DNA from: an uncultured Sphingomonadaceae bacterium
Lineage (GTDB): Bacteria > Pseudomonadota > Alphaproteobacteria > Sphingomonadales > Sphingomonadaceae
Assembly (NCBI GenBank): GCA_947493955.1
Contig: CANLSQ010000001.1
Location: 1,612,001-1,676,000 of the forward strand
DNA: 64,000 nucleotides
Direction of reading: 5' to 3'
Under the pieces are notes generated by a model that was not told where the DNA came from, searched no databases, and worked only from the letters and a program-made list of their open reading frames with translations. Position numbers and translations under genes: made by a program. Numbering within the stretch: position 1 is the stretch's first letter; each line of letters begins with the position of its first letter. Below, piece by piece: positions 17,532 through 26,940 of this stretch.

Positions 17532-18194
17532 ATGAAAAAGCCATGTGTACAAGCGCCAGTTACGCGCAATTTTTTAATTCTGGGATTTCTGTCACTGGCG
17601 CTGAGCGCTTGTGGAATCCCGGACAGCAAGAGGCCGTCCGGCGGCGTCAAGATTGATCCCAGTCCCAGCGCCAGGCAATGCTACGGCGAGCTACGCAACG
17701 CCGGTGTCCGCTTTTCTCCCCTGCCCAACCAGAATTTCTCCGGCGGATGCAGCCAGATCGATGCCATCACCATGCTGGACGTTGGCCGCAGCACGGAGAT
17801 TTCAAACCTTGGTCCGGTGCGATGCGAGCTGGCCAACAAATTTGCCGCATGGACCGAATATGCGGTCAGACGGGCTGCACGCCAATATCTGGGTAGCGAA
17901 CTGGTGAGGATCGAAACCATGGGCAGCTACAGCTGCCGCCGTGTGGCGGGATCCAATCGTCTGTCCGAACACGGGCGGGCCAATGCCATAGATGTTTCGG
18001 GCTTTGTTCTGGCCGATGGTCGGCGCATTACACTTACCAAAAACTGGAACAATGGACGACAGGAGAAAAAGTTCCTGCGGGCAATCCACAAAAGCGCGTG
18101 CCGACGCTTCGGGACCGTGCTGAGCCCTGATTTTAATGCTGCACATTCCGACCATTTCCATTTCGACATGGGCGGCAACGGCTATTGCCGCTAA
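17532..18194 (+). CDS. Extensin-like C-terminal domain lipoprotein
   Basis: A 220-aa protein with a lipoprotein signal (LSLALSAC, Cys near residue 27). An extensin-like_C domain covers the rest: CYGELRNAGVRFSPLP, CRRVAGSNRLSEHGRANAIDVSGF and a C-terminal HSDHFHFDMG. The HxxxxAxD (SEHGRANAID) and HxDHFH motifs resemble the zinc site of LAS/VanY-type peptidoglycan peptidases, so a cell-wall role is a reasonable inference, though the family is functionally uncharacterised. Its conserved Cys residues suggest disulfides. It is divergent from serC. Confidence 0.85.
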   Translation: MKKPCVQAPVTRNFLILGFLSLALSACGIPDSKRPSGGVKIDPSPSARQCYGELRNAGVRFSPLPNQNFSGGCSQIDAITMLDVGRSTEISNLGPVRCELANKFAAWTEYAVRRAARQYLGSELVRIETMGSYSCRRVAGSNRLSEHGRANAIDVSGFVLADGRRITLTKNWNNGRQEKKFLRAIHKSACRRFGTVLSPDFNAAHSDHFHFDMGGNGYCR

Positions 18195-18261
18195 ACTGAT
18201 ATTTTTCGATAAACCATTAAGTTCATTGGCAAGTCACATTGCTATGCTCTAGGGCAGAGCT

Positions 18262-19131
18262 ATGACAAATAAAGATTTACACGACCGCCGCTTCTATCGT
18301 GCAAAACAGGAAGCAGATTTCGCCAAGCAACAGGCCCTAAGCACCCCCCAGACCGAAGACCCCGCCTATACACTCGCTTTTCAGGATAATGATTTCCTGC
18401 TGCGAGAGGAATTGCGCCCGGTTCGGTTCCAGTTGGAACTGCTCAAGCCTGAAATGCTGCTTGACGAGGCCGGTATCGGCTCGACGCTGGTCATGTATGG
18501 CTCCGCGCGCATCCCCGAACCCAGCAAGGCTGATGCTCTGGTTGAGGCAGCCAAAGATGAGGCCTCGCTAAAAACCGCCCAGCGGCTGAAAGAAAAATCG
18601 AAATATTATGATGAAGCGCGCAGACTGGGGCAGTTGGCCAGTGACTGCGGTATCGAGGAAAATGGCAAACGGGACTTTGTTGTCTGCTCCGGTGGTGGTC
18701 CCTCAATCATGGAAGCCGCCAATCGCGGTGCGACCGACGCGGGAAAGGAGTCCATTGGCCTTAACATCGTCCTGCCGCACGAGCAGGCACCCAATGAATA
18801 TGTGACTCCGTCTCTCAGTTTCCAGTTCCACTATTTCGCACTGCGCAAGATGCACTTTCTGCTACGTGCCAGAGCCGTTGCGGTATTCCCGGGAGGGTTC
18901 GGAACATTTGACGAGTTTTTCGAGCTGCTCACACTCGTTCAGACTGGCAAGATGGAGCCCCTGCCCATCATCCTGTTTGGCAAGGATTTTTGGCATCGGG
19001 TGATTAATTTTGACGCTTTGGCCGAAGAAGGCACGATTAGCGCCAAAGACCTCGACCTATTCCAGTTTGTCGAAACAGCTGATGAAGCCTGGCAGATTAT
19101 CCAGGATTTTTACGATCTCGACTGCGGCTAG
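18262..19131 (+). CDS. LOG-family Rossmann-fold protein (putative nucleotide 5'-monophosphate phosphoribohydrolase)
   Basis: A 289-aa protein with the LOG-family signatures GGGPSIMEAANRGA near residue 150 and PGGFGTFDEFFE near residue 210. Family members remove the ribose-phosphate from nucleotide monophosphates such as cytokinin nucleotides. The ~90-residue N-terminal extension before the Rossmann core is typical of the longer bacterial TIGR00730-like form. No membrane segment is present. It is apparently monocistronic and convergent with the cytochrome gene that follows. The physiological substrate is unknown. Confidence 0.88.
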   Translation: MTNKDLHDRRFYRAKQEADFAKQQALSTPQTEDPAYTLAFQDNDFLLREELRPVRFQLELLKPEMLLDEAGIGSTLVMYGSARIPEPSKADALVEAAKDEASLKTAQRLKEKSKYYDEARRLGQLASDCGIEENGKRDFVVCSGGGPSIMEAANRGATDAGKESIGLNIVLPHEQAPNEYVTPSLSFQFHYFALRKMHFLLRARAVAVFPGGFGTFDEFFELLTLVQTGKMEPLPIILFGKDFWHRVINFDALAEEGTISAKDLDLFQFVETADEAWQIIQDFYDLDCG

Positions 19132-19160
19132 TCGCTCACAGAAAACTTAACTGCAAAGGC

Positions 19161-19802
19161 TTATTCCGCAGCAGCTGCTTCGTCCGCCGCCACGGTTTCT
19201 TCCGCCACTTCGGTTGCGGCAGCATCGGCTTCGGCCTCGGCAACAGCTTCACCCTCTGCTGGTGCTTCTTCGGCGGCAGGTGGCTCAGGATAAGGCAGGT
19301 TTGAGCCTTGTGCATTCATATAGGCGATTACGTTGGCGCGATCTTCAGGCTTGCTGAGGCCGGCAAAGGTCATTTTCGTGCCGGGCGCATATTTCCGCGG
19401 GGAAATCAGCCAGGCATTCATATTGTCGAAATTCCAGTTACCTTCAACGGACGACAGAGCATCACTATAGGCAAAGCCGGCAACATGGCCGTGCGATTTG
19501 CCGAACGAGTTCCACAAATTTGGTCCAATGCCATTGGCACCGCCTTCATTGATTGTATGGCAGGCAACACATTTCCTGAATACGGCCTCGCCCGCTGCAA
19601 CGTCGGCCTTGGCGAGCATCATGCTCATCGGCACTTCTTCCGCACCGCCGTCTGACGATTCTACACCTTCAATTACGAAACCCATCGTTTCCGGACGCTC
19701 GTTCTTGTCAGCGTGGAAATATTTGCCGCTGAGGATCGAAAAACCAAGCGCTGCAATTCCGCCTGCCAATACCCAGCCAGCAATGGTGTTGTTATTGTCC
19801 AT
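19161..19802 (-). CDS. Membrane-anchored cytochrome c (CycM/c552-like)
   Basis: A 213-aa protein: uncleaved N-terminal anchor (AGWVLAGGIAALGFSILSG, residues ~8-26), a class-I cytochrome c domain with heme site CVACH near residue 78, and the axial Met expected in GTKMTFAGL. A long Ala/Glu tail (about residues 170-213) is low complexity. Membrane-bound class-I cytochromes of this size carry electrons from the bc1 complex to terminal oxidases in alphaproteobacteria. The acidic tail is unusual and could influence interaction with basic partners. It is divergent from pheA. Confidence 0.9.
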   Translation of the reverse strand: MDNNNTIAGWVLAGGIAALGFSILSGKYFHADKNERPETMGFVIEGVESSDGGAEEVPMSMMLAKADVAAGEAVFRKCVACHTINEGGANGIGPNLWNSFGKSHGHVAGFAYSDALSSVEGNWNFDNMNAWLISPRKYAPGTKMTFAGLSKPEDRANVIAYMNAQGSNLPYPEPPAAEEAPAEGEAVAEAEADAAATEVAEETVAADEAAAAE

Positions 19803-20022
19803 CTTGTCTAAAATCCCTGCGTTACCGACAGGAGCAGCCTGTCAAAACTTTGGGCTTTCTCTAATAAGACCGCCGGTTCAAAGCAAGACCTCAATTACAC
19901 GTATAGATGCTAATATTGTTGCGCCAGTTTCGCCAAGTGCGATCAGGTCTTGCGCAGACGCATTTTGTACGGCAATCGCGACCTTTGACAAACGGGTGCA
20001 TAAAACAGGAAATGATAGCGTC

Positions 20023-20925
20023 ATGAACAGCTTCCCGCGCAACGCCCTGGCCATGGTCGATAAAATGACCGCAACGGCAGCAGAGGCTCCTGCCAAGACG
20101 ATCGCGTTTCAAGGCGCACCAGGTGCCAATTCCCATCTGGCAGCCATGGAATATGCCCCGGATTGCTTGCCTCTGCCCTGTTTTTCATTTGAAGATGCAC
20201 TTGATGCGGTGAAGCAGGGCATAGCCGGATCCGCAATAATCCCTATTGAGAACAGCCTGCATGGAAGGGTTGCTGACATCCATTTCCTGCTGCCCGAATC
20301 GGGTCTGCATATTGTTGCGGAGCACTTCATGCGAATTCGCCACTGCCTGATGGCGAAATCCGAAGACGCAAAGATCAAAACTGCAATGAGTCATCCGCAA
20401 GCACTGGGTCAGTGCCGTCACTATCTGCGCGCCCGTGACATTATTCCCGTCGCCTACGCGGATACCGCCGCGGCCGCAGCTTATGTCGCGCAGCAGGAGG
20501 ACCCTCAAGCTGCCGCGATTGCCCCGCCGCTCGCTGCAGAGATTTACGGCCTGCAACCTATTGCCAATGCGATAGAGGATGAAGATCATAACATGACGCG
20601 CTTTGTCCTGCTCGCCTCTGATGCTGTAATGCCAGAGAGCAATGGTCCTGATGATTTTCAGTTAATGACCACCTTCATCTTTGAAGTAAAAAACATCCCC
20701 GCCGCACTCTACAAGGCGATGGGCGGCTTCGCGACCAATGGTGTCAACATGACAAAACTGGAAAGCTATCAGGAAGGTGGCAGTTTCTCAGCCTCGAAAT
20801 TCTACGCTGATATAGAAGGCGGTCCTGGTGACCCGGCAGTTGACCGGGCTCTGGAAGAATTGCATTTCCACTGCAACGAAGTCCGCCTGCTCGGTACCTA
20901 TCGACAGGGACGACCGCGCTCCTAG
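20023..20925 (+). CDS. pheA: Prephenate dehydratase
   Basis: A ~300-aa monofunctional prephenate dehydratase converting prephenate to phenylpyruvate for phenylalanine synthesis. The N-terminal motif IAFQGAPGANSHLAAM, the catalytic TRF (NMTRFVLLASD) and a C-terminal ACT domain (IPAALYKAMGGFATNGVNM, then ESYQEG) are all seen. The start is uncertain: ATG 20023, 20053 and 20065 are all in frame and none has a strong RBS. Longer upstream frames overlap the cytochrome gene and are not pheA-like. No chorismate mutase domain is fused. Confidence 0.92.
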   Translation: MNSFPRNALAMVDKMTATAAEAPAKTIAFQGAPGANSHLAAMEYAPDCLPLPCFSFEDALDAVKQGIAGSAIIPIENSLHGRVADIHFLLPESGLHIVAEHFMRIRHCLMAKSEDAKIKTAMSHPQALGQCRHYLRARDIIPVAYADTAAAAAYVAQQEDPQAAAIAPPLAAEIYGLQPIANAIEDEDHNMTRFVLLASDAVMPESNGPDDFQLMTTFIFEVKNIPAALYKAMGGFATNGVNMTKLESYQEGGSFSASKFYADIEGGPGDPAVDRALEELHFHCNEVRLLGTYRQGRPRS

Positions 20926-20990
20926 TATGACCGGTCACTACGCAGAGGAAGCGCAGACCGGTCTCTACATCTTATAAACGATCTGGAAAC

Positions 20991-21956
20991 CTAGTTCACA
21001 GAAGGGGCAGCGGCCCTGGCCATCAAACCGTTGGAATGGGCAACACCAGGAACAACCTTAACTCTCCAACCAAAGGGCAAGGCATATTCATCGGCCTTCT
21101 GTTTGCCGAATTCATGGTAAGATAGACCGCGAGCGAAACGATGCGGTCCCTGCTTCATGGCTTCCGGGCTCCGTCGCAGGCTTTTATGATTGGGATCATT
21201 GTCCTTATCCCCCAACAGCAGCAGGACGTTTTTGCTCAACGCCGCCTTTAATATCTCTTCAGAGATACCAGCCCCCGCCAGTCCATAAGGATATACTTCT
21301 GCCACATCGGGCCGCGTGTACCAGCCTGCATTGGCGGCGATATACTGTTTCACCGGCGCATCGGGTTTATAATAAAGATACCGGTGCACAAATTGTGCGC
21401 CGGCCGAGTGGCCGTAAATGCTATATTGCGTCTGCTGGCTTCCAACGGCCTGTTTCACACGATCGAAAATCGGCTCAATGGCGCTGAAGGACCAGATGGA
21501 TTCATCTTGCCGTCCTTCAGTTTCTTTCCGGAAGACATTGCCGAGATTATAGCCCGCGGATTTTGGAAAATCCCGCTGGGAAAATTCCGGCGCAACAACG
21601 ATCAGGCCGTTTTTCTGAGCAGGCTCTCGCCATTCCCTGAGATAGCGGTGAGGATCGCGCTTATTGCCGTGCATCATGAACAGGACAGGCGCGCGCGACA
21701 AATCAATGCCATCAGGCAAATATACCCAAACCGGCAAATCGGGGCCCGCCCACCTTGTGAAGACAAACCGGTTAATCTCTCCGGATTTCAGCGCAAGGGT
21801 TTGCGAAGTTCCGGTTGAGGTGACGCTGTGGAAAGGCTGCTCGGCTGGTCGCTCAGTAGCTTTGTTGCCGGACGGTGCGGCATCGGCAAAGGCAGAGAAG
21901 CCACCACCCGATATGACGAACAAACTGCTTACCAACGCAAGATATCGGACGTTCAT
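20991..21956 (-). CDS. Exported alpha/beta-hydrolase (PHB-depolymerase/esterase type)
   Basis: A 321-aa exported serine hydrolase with a signal peptide (MNVRYLALVSSLFVISGGGFSAFA). The nucleophile elbow is GHSAGA (YSIYGHSAGAQFVHRY), with an oxyanion segment LFMMHGNKRDPHRY and a late His in PGVAHSN. The fold resembles esterase/PHB-depolymerase-like hydrolases; the substrate is unknown. ATG 21956 was preferred over the ATG two codons upstream because AAAGGA then sits 7 nt away. It lies downstream of the TonB-receptor gene on the same strand, separated by a likely terminator. Confidence 0.82.
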   Translation of the reverse strand: MNVRYLALVSSLFVISGGGFSAFADAAPSGNKATERPAEQPFHSVTSTGTSQTLALKSGEINRFVFTRWAGPDLPVWVYLPDGIDLSRAPVLFMMHGNKRDPHRYLREWREPAQKNGLIVVAPEFSQRDFPKSAGYNLGNVFRKETEGRQDESIWSFSAIEPIFDRVKQAVGSQQTQYSIYGHSAGAQFVHRYLYYKPDAPVKQYIAANAGWYTRPDVAEVYPYGLAGAGISEEILKAALSKNVLLLLGDKDNDPNHKSLRRSPEAMKQGPHRFARGLSYHEFGKQKADEYALPFGWRVKVVPGVAHSNGLMARAAAPSVN

Positions 21957-21982
21957 CGGCATATCCTTTCCCGAAAAATTTT

Positions 21983-22022
21983 ATGACCTCCAAGCCCCTG
22001 AAGGATAAGGCCTGGAGGTCAT
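21983..22022 (-). terminator. Terminator after the TonB-receptor gene
   Basis: ATGACCTCCA (minus strand from 22022 to 22013) pairs perfectly with TGGAGGTCAT (21992-21983). It is followed on the minus strand by AAAATTTTT, about 50 nt downstream of the receptor stop codon. It fits a rho-independent terminator with a large internal loop. Confidence 0.6.
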
Positions 22023-22071
22023 GTCCGGCCATGATCGCCCCCGCAGACGGCCGGTCTGTTTGGTATCGCTA

Positions 22072-25000
22072 TCAGAAGCGAACGCTTGCACCGAGGAAAA
22101 ACTCACGGCCAACGGCATCATTCACGTCGTTCGTGATGTTGAGACTGCTGCCTGAATCAGTGCCTGTTGGTATGAGTGGACCGAAATTATTGAAGATATT
22201 ATTCACGCCGCCATAGATTGTATAACGGTCATCGGGACCGAAACGATAGCGTGCGTAAACATCATGAAAGGTTTCGTCACTCACGCGGAAGAAGCGATCG
22301 TCGTCAGGATTTGCAGCGTCATTACTGTCTATACCACCTGCTTCATAGTTGAGCGTGTAAGTCATTCGGAAACCACCGTTCCGATAACCCAAGCGCAAAC
22401 GAAGTTCGTCTTCACCATTATCGATTTCTCCCAATGGTGTATCCAACACCGTTACGCCGCCAATACCGGTGAACGTCGTTTGATCCTTGAAATAGTGGGA
22501 ATAGCGGAAGTCGATATCGAAACGGCCGGGGATAACCGGTAGTTCAATACGGCTCCACCGCATCGTGGCATCGATACCCTCGACCAGCTCGTTATTCAGG
22601 TTTTCTTGAAAGTTAATCACCTCATCAACACTGCCGTCCAGAGCGTTTCTGGTGATCACGTCGCAGAAACGGTTGTTCGGAAAATCGTCCGCAGCATAGC
22701 AAAGATCAACGGTATTTTGCGTGCTGACTGAACCAATCGCATCTTTGATGCTGATCCGGTAGTAGTCGGCCACAAAGGTAAAGTTTGGAATAGCCGACGG
22801 AGTGAGCACGAAACCGGCAGTAAATGTATTCGCGGTTTCTTCCTGAAGATTCTGGTTACCGGCATTTGGACCCTGCGTAGCACCTGGCGCATCAAAAGCA
22901 TCGGGCACACCGGCTGCATCCTGATTGTCGGGATCGGCAAAATAAGCCTGAATTCCAGCCTCAGTCAGACAGTTTTGTGCAATGGTAGCAAGGTTTGCAT
23001 TCTCTCCACCTGGACTTGATGGTGCTGAAATGCCGGTTCCATCCGGATTCAAACCCTCGCAAGGGTCCTGAAGATCATCGCCGTCAGGCCGCGCCGGCGA
23101 GAAAAACTCGGTAATGTTTGGCGCACGCTGAGATCGCGAAAATTGTGTGCGAAATCTTAGATCATCGTTCATCTGCCAAACAAGTCCGGCATTCAGGCTG
23201 AAAATCGTTCCGACGGTAGAATATTCAGCGATGCGAGCGGCACCGCTGACATTTATGGTTTCAAACAACGGAACATCAATTTCCACAAAACCTTCTACAA
23301 CGTCATAATTTGCCGTGATACTTGGAAAAGTAGAGTGGGTCGTAACGAAGACATCATTGGTTGTCGGATCACCATCGACACCGCCGACCAAATCACCATC
23401 ACGGTCCCCTCTCGTGCTTTGCGTTTCCCGGCGATACTCAACACCGGCAGCAAATTTCACATTGCGGTCATTTATAGAGAAAAGATCACCATTGATTGAC
23501 CCACCAGCCGTAAACTGGGTTCGTTTTTGCGAAGCGTCACCCGTGTAGCTGATATATTCTGCGGCTTCGGGAGATACACTTCCTTCGCCAAAAAGATTTA
23601 ACGGCACACAGCCATTTTGACGGGCGGCTGCATCGGCGCATTGAAAACCACCCGCACCATTATCTTCGATGTCCAGAGCAAAATCTACATTTTGAAGATT
23701 GATCTCACCCACATTAATTGCCCGTTGCTTCCATTCGCCATAGGTCGCGAAAGCGTTCCATCTGATTGCATCCGTCAACTGGCCATCCAGATCACCCATT
23801 AAGCGGATCGTTTCACGGCTGTTGATGCGTTGCTCTTCGCCAACTTCCGGAAAGGATCTGATCCACGATACGGTACCGCTTCGCGTAACCTCAACTTCCG
23901 GCGGGATGAATGGATGGTCCGAAGCCATTCGGCGAACATTGAATACGTCAGGCACACCGTTTAAAATGCCGTAAGATTCTCCACTGCCGGCATCTTCGAT
24001 GCCATTGCGACTGACTGTGTCTACATCGGAATAGAGTGCAGTCAGCGATGCAGTAACCACGTCGGAGAACTCATATTTTCCATGAAAACCAAGATTAAGT
24101 ATTTCGCGTTTCGAGCGCAGAGACTGGCCCAAACGATCATTGATACCATCAAAGTCTCCCAGGAAATCTTGTCCCGGCTCGCGATCAGCGGGCAGACGAC
24201 CAAAACCACTAGGATCATCACGCGCTACGTCATTAAACCACTGACCATCTCTGAACCAGGCATCACCTTCAAAAACACCACCTGGAAGATCGGAATCGAA
24301 CGAAGGTAAAATGCAATGGCGGTCAGTATTATCGGGATCACAACCCGGCGCATTTACTTCATTGGCGAAGGAATCCCGGGAAGCATCAGCTGGATCATCA
24401 AATTCCAGCGCAGCCGCAGCTAAAGGACGACTGGAATCGATCAAAATCTCATCCTCATCCCGATAGCTTGCACCGAGCAGAATATAACCACGGTCATCTG
24501 CAAATCTGGTGCCATAGAGACCTTCGAGGCGCAGCTCTTCGCCGCCGCTGGCATCGGGAGCCGAAAAGCGGACATCGAGATCGATGCCTTCAAAAGAGTC
24601 TTCGAGAATGAAGTTCGCAACACCTGCGATAGCATCAGAACCATAAATCGCGGATGCACCGCCGGTTGTAATTTCCGCACGCTTTACGAAGCCTGCTGGA
24701 ATAGTACCAAGGCTGACCCGATCACCATTGCCCGAGTTGGACACAGCCCGCTTACCGTTAATCAAGACAAGCGTTCTGTTATCTCCCAACCGCCGTAAAC
24801 TAATCGTGGAAAGGCCATTATTTTGGATAGAGTTGTTGCTGTTCTGAACCGAAACGCCATCACCTACACCAGGAAGCTGCGTGATGATTTCCGCCAGATC
24901 CGTCTTGCCTGTTTCTTCAATATCATCTGCGCTGAATACCTGTAGCGGGATAGACGATTCTTCGGCTCGCCGTTCGATACGCGACCCCGTAACAACAATC

Positions 25001-25122
25001 AGATCGTCGCCTGCGCTTGCCTCAGCCTGTTCCGTGTCCGGCACCTCTTGAGCCAGAGCCGGGATACTGGTTACCGCCACTAGTACGGTTGAACATTTTA
25101 GTATGTTACGTAACTTTATCAT
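22072..25122 (-). CDS. TonB-dependent receptor
   Basis: A 1016-aa outer-membrane receptor: signal peptide (MIKLRNILKCSTVLVAVTSIPALAQ), plug domain (VTGSRIERRAEESSIPLQVF through GASAIYGSDAIAGVANFI, residues ~45-175), and a beta-barrel ending in the outer-membrane C-terminus FFLGASVRF. It imports ligands with TonB/ExbBD energy. The sphingomonad-type plug with a very long barrel is common for receptors of peptides, oligosaccharides or plant compounds. The start at 25122 is preferred over 25158 because GAGGGGG lies upstream and it begins the signal peptide. It is divergent from a LysR gene and shares an operator-like element with the peptidase operon, so peptide-derived ligands are inferred. Confidence 0.93.
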   Translation of the reverse strand: MIKLRNILKCSTVLVAVTSIPALAQEVPDTEQAEASAGDDLIVVTGSRIERRAEESSIPLQVFSADDIEETGKTDLAEIITQLPGVGDGVSVQNSNNSIQNNGLSTISLRRLGDNRTLVLINGKRAVSNSGNGDRVSLGTIPAGFVKRAEITTGGASAIYGSDAIAGVANFILEDSFEGIDLDVRFSAPDASGGEELRLEGLYGTRFADDRGYILLGASYRDEDEILIDSSRPLAAAALEFDDPADASRDSFANEVNAPGCDPDNTDRHCILPSFDSDLPGGVFEGDAWFRDGQWFNDVARDDPSGFGRLPADREPGQDFLGDFDGINDRLGQSLRSKREILNLGFHGKYEFSDVVTASLTALYSDVDTVSRNGIEDAGSGESYGILNGVPDVFNVRRMASDHPFIPPEVEVTRSGTVSWIRSFPEVGEEQRINSRETIRLMGDLDGQLTDAIRWNAFATYGEWKQRAINVGEINLQNVDFALDIEDNGAGGFQCADAAARQNGCVPLNLFGEGSVSPEAAEYISYTGDASQKRTQFTAGGSINGDLFSINDRNVKFAAGVEYRRETQSTRGDRDGDLVGGVDGDPTTNDVFVTTHSTFPSITANYDVVEGFVEIDVPLFETINVSGAARIAEYSTVGTIFSLNAGLVWQMNDDLRFRTQFSRSQRAPNITEFFSPARPDGDDLQDPCEGLNPDGTGISAPSSPGGENANLATIAQNCLTEAGIQAYFADPDNQDAAGVPDAFDAPGATQGPNAGNQNLQEETANTFTAGFVLTPSAIPNFTFVADYYRISIKDAIGSVSTQNTVDLCYAADDFPNNRFCDVITRNALDGSVDEVINFQENLNNELVEGIDATMRWSRIELPVIPGRFDIDFRYSHYFKDQTTFTGIGGVTVLDTPLGEIDNGEDELRLRLGYRNGGFRMTYTLNYEAGGIDSNDAANPDDDRFFRVSDETFHDVYARYRFGPDDRYTIYGGVNNIFNNFGPLIPTGTDSGSSLNITNDVNDAVGREFFLGASVRF

Positions 25123-25221
25123 CTGATATATCCCCCTCGAGACAATTTTGTTGCACAATCCCAGCTGTTACTGAGCCATTGTTCCTCCGACCCCGGTCTG
25201 ACATCATAAAAAATGACTTCA

Positions 25222-25248
25222 AATTCATAATTGGAATGATACGATGCG
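25222..25248. promoter_or_regulatory. Putative LysR operator, copy 1 (TonB receptor / LysR intergenic region)
   Basis: AATTCATAATTGGAATG begins a 27-nt element; its core ATTC-N7-GAAT contains a T-N11-A LysR box (25224-25236). A second copy, 22 of 27 identical and in the same orientation, lies at 30352-30378 upstream of the S9 peptidase operon. The element is 34 nt before the LysR start and 100 nt before the receptor start, an appropriate place for divergent control. Confidence 0.7.
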
Positions 25249-25281
25249 AAAAACGCAAGATTCTGAAAAAGGACATTTTTC

Positions 25282-26178
25282 TTGGAACTAAAGTGGCTGG
25301 AAGATTTCATTAGTGTTGCCGAGAAGGGACACTTTGCCCATGCTGCAGAGGCACGGTTCGTTACTCAGTCCGCTTTAAGTCGTCGTATTCAGGCGCTGGA
25401 GTCGTGGATTGGTACACCTCTTTTCAACCGCTCAGCTCACCCCATCAAGCTGACACCCGCGGGGGAAGATTTTATCAATACCGCCAGAAATATTGTCGAT
25501 CAGTGTTACGAAGCGCGCGCGGTTGCGAATGAATATTCAAAAATCGGTAAAAACAGCATCACGATTTCCAGTCTGCATACTTTGGCGTTAAAATTTGTAC
25601 CGGAACTCATAAATTCCTGGCATGGGGTCACCTCGCCATTTTCTACCCTGATCATTGCCGAAACCCGTGCGGCCGAAGACTATCTGACCAGTCTTCACAA
25701 CGGGGCCAGTGATTTCTTCATCTCATATCATCATGACTCGATCTCGTTCGATTTCGATCCGGTACAATTCCCTAGTATCGAAATTGAACGCCACCACTTG
25801 CGTCCATATCAAAGCATCGATTCTGCTCCGATTGATCTAAGGGATGATGGTTTCGAATCCATCCCCTATGTGGCCTATTCCAACACGTCCTTCATGTCCC
25901 GCATTTTTGAGCAGTTGCTTGGCAAAGCGCGTTTTAGAAAGAGACTAAACATCGTGTATCGAGCAGCTTTGGTTGAAAGCATATTGGCGGCAACGCAAAA
26001 TGGATTCGGAATATCATGGTTGCCAGAAACCGTTGTTCCCGGAGATCCCGCGGAGCAAGGACTGCGTCTCGTGCCAAGTAATCATACGACAGACCTATCT
26101 ATTCGTATCTACTGTGCCGCGAGTAATGGAAACCCCATCGTTTCTGATATTTGGGAAAAGCTCAAGCAGCCGGACTGA
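25282..26178 (+). CDS. LysR-type transcriptional regulator
   Basis: A 298-aa LTTR: winged HTH at residues 2-60 (LEDFISVAEKGHFAHAAEAR, then TQSALSRRIQALE), followed by a substrate-binding domain (ISSLHTLALKFVPELI onward). The start is TTG 25282 with AAGGAC about 8 nt upstream; no ATG in frame would preserve the HTH. It is divergent from the TonB receptor, and an operator-like palindrome in the shared region recurs upstream of the S9-DUF819-S51 operon. It is therefore the likely regulator of all of them. The inducer is unknown; a peptide or amino acid is inferred. Confidence 0.92.
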   Translation: MELKWLEDFISVAEKGHFAHAAEARFVTQSALSRRIQALESWIGTPLFNRSAHPIKLTPAGEDFINTARNIVDQCYEARAVANEYSKIGKNSITISSLHTLALKFVPELINSWHGVTSPFSTLIIAETRAAEDYLTSLHNGASDFFISYHHDSISFDFDPVQFPSIEIERHHLRPYQSIDSAPIDLRDDGFESIPYVAYSNTSFMSRIFEQLLGKARFRKRLNIVYRAALVESILAATQNGFGISWLPETVVPGDPAEQGLRLVPSNHTTDLSIRIYCAASNGNPIVSDIWEKLKQPD

Positions 26179-26223
26179 CAAGCTTCATCACTCCGTTCCC
26201 GAAGAAGCGCTTTTTTTTGAACA

Positions 26224-26940
26224 TCAGCCGATGCGCTGAACGGTAAATCGCGAGGAAACAAGTGCGCCATTCTGTTTCGATATCTGTTGTAAACCGGCAG
26301 TATCACTGATGGAAACCACGGATCTGATATTTTCGTTTTCGAAATGAATGGCAACCTCCTCGTCAATCGCGAAGGCTGGAAAGACTGCCTCACTATTGGC
26401 TAAGAAATCTTGAAATATTGATTGCCGGCCAGGGTTTACATCATAATGCACACAAACACTGCCGTTCAAGAACCCGTACCCCTGTAGTGGAGCGAGCTCC
26501 GACTTCACCGAGTCCGTAATATTCCAATCAAACATGATATTGAGACCAGCGCTCGCACCGGCAATTATCACGCCTGCTTCATAAGCATCGCGCAAGGCAT
26601 CCACGACACCCCATTCCTCAAAAATCGCCATCAGATTACGGGTCGATCCTCCGTCTATAAAAACGATATCGACGCCGGCAAAAAACAAACTGGGATCACC
26701 CGTCGGGGGATTAAACAAACTGAGTACATGGGGCACTGCATCAATCCGCTCGGCCAGCGTGAGGAATTCAGTAATTCGATCCTGCCGGTCACCTTTCGCA
26801 GCGCCCACATAACAAACAACAGGATTTGTCTTTTTCGACAGAGAGACAAGTTTTTTCGCCATGGCGGGTTCGGCATCGTCCGCCACAAACAGCGACGCAG
26901 AATCGCTTATGCCAAAAAACTGTCGGGAAACAGCTGTCAT
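26224..26940 (-). CDS. Peptidase family S51 protein (peptidase E / cyanophycinase-like)
   Basis: A 238-aa S51 serine peptidase with the nucleophile in GASAG (VIIAGASAGLNIMFDWN, residues ~115-130) and the preceding FIDGGSTRNL. Family members cleave Asp-X dipeptides (peptidase E) or beta-aspartyl-arginine polymer (cyanophycinase). No signal peptide is seen, so it is cytoplasmic. ATG 26940 overlaps the DUF819 stop as ATGA, showing translational coupling in the S9-DUF819-S51 operon. It would finish cytoplasmic breakdown of imported Asp-containing dipeptides. The exact specificity cannot be read from sequence. Confidence 0.82.
   Translation of the reverse strand: MTAVSRQFFGISDSASLFVADDAEPAMAKKLVSLSKKTNPVVCYVGAAKGDRQDRITEFLTLAERIDAVPHVLSLFNPPTGDPSLFFAGVDIVFIDGGSTRNLMAIFEEWGVVDALRDAYEAGVIIAGASAGLNIMFDWNITDSVKSELAPLQGYGFLNGSVCVHYDVNPGRQSIFQDFLANSEAVFPAFAIDEEVAIHFENENIRSVVSISDTAGLQQISKQNGALVSSRFTVQRIG

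Noticed and set aside
19498-20022. Long upstream extension of the pheA frame
   Set aside because: It overlaps the cytochrome c gene on the other strand and lacks prephenate dehydratase features.
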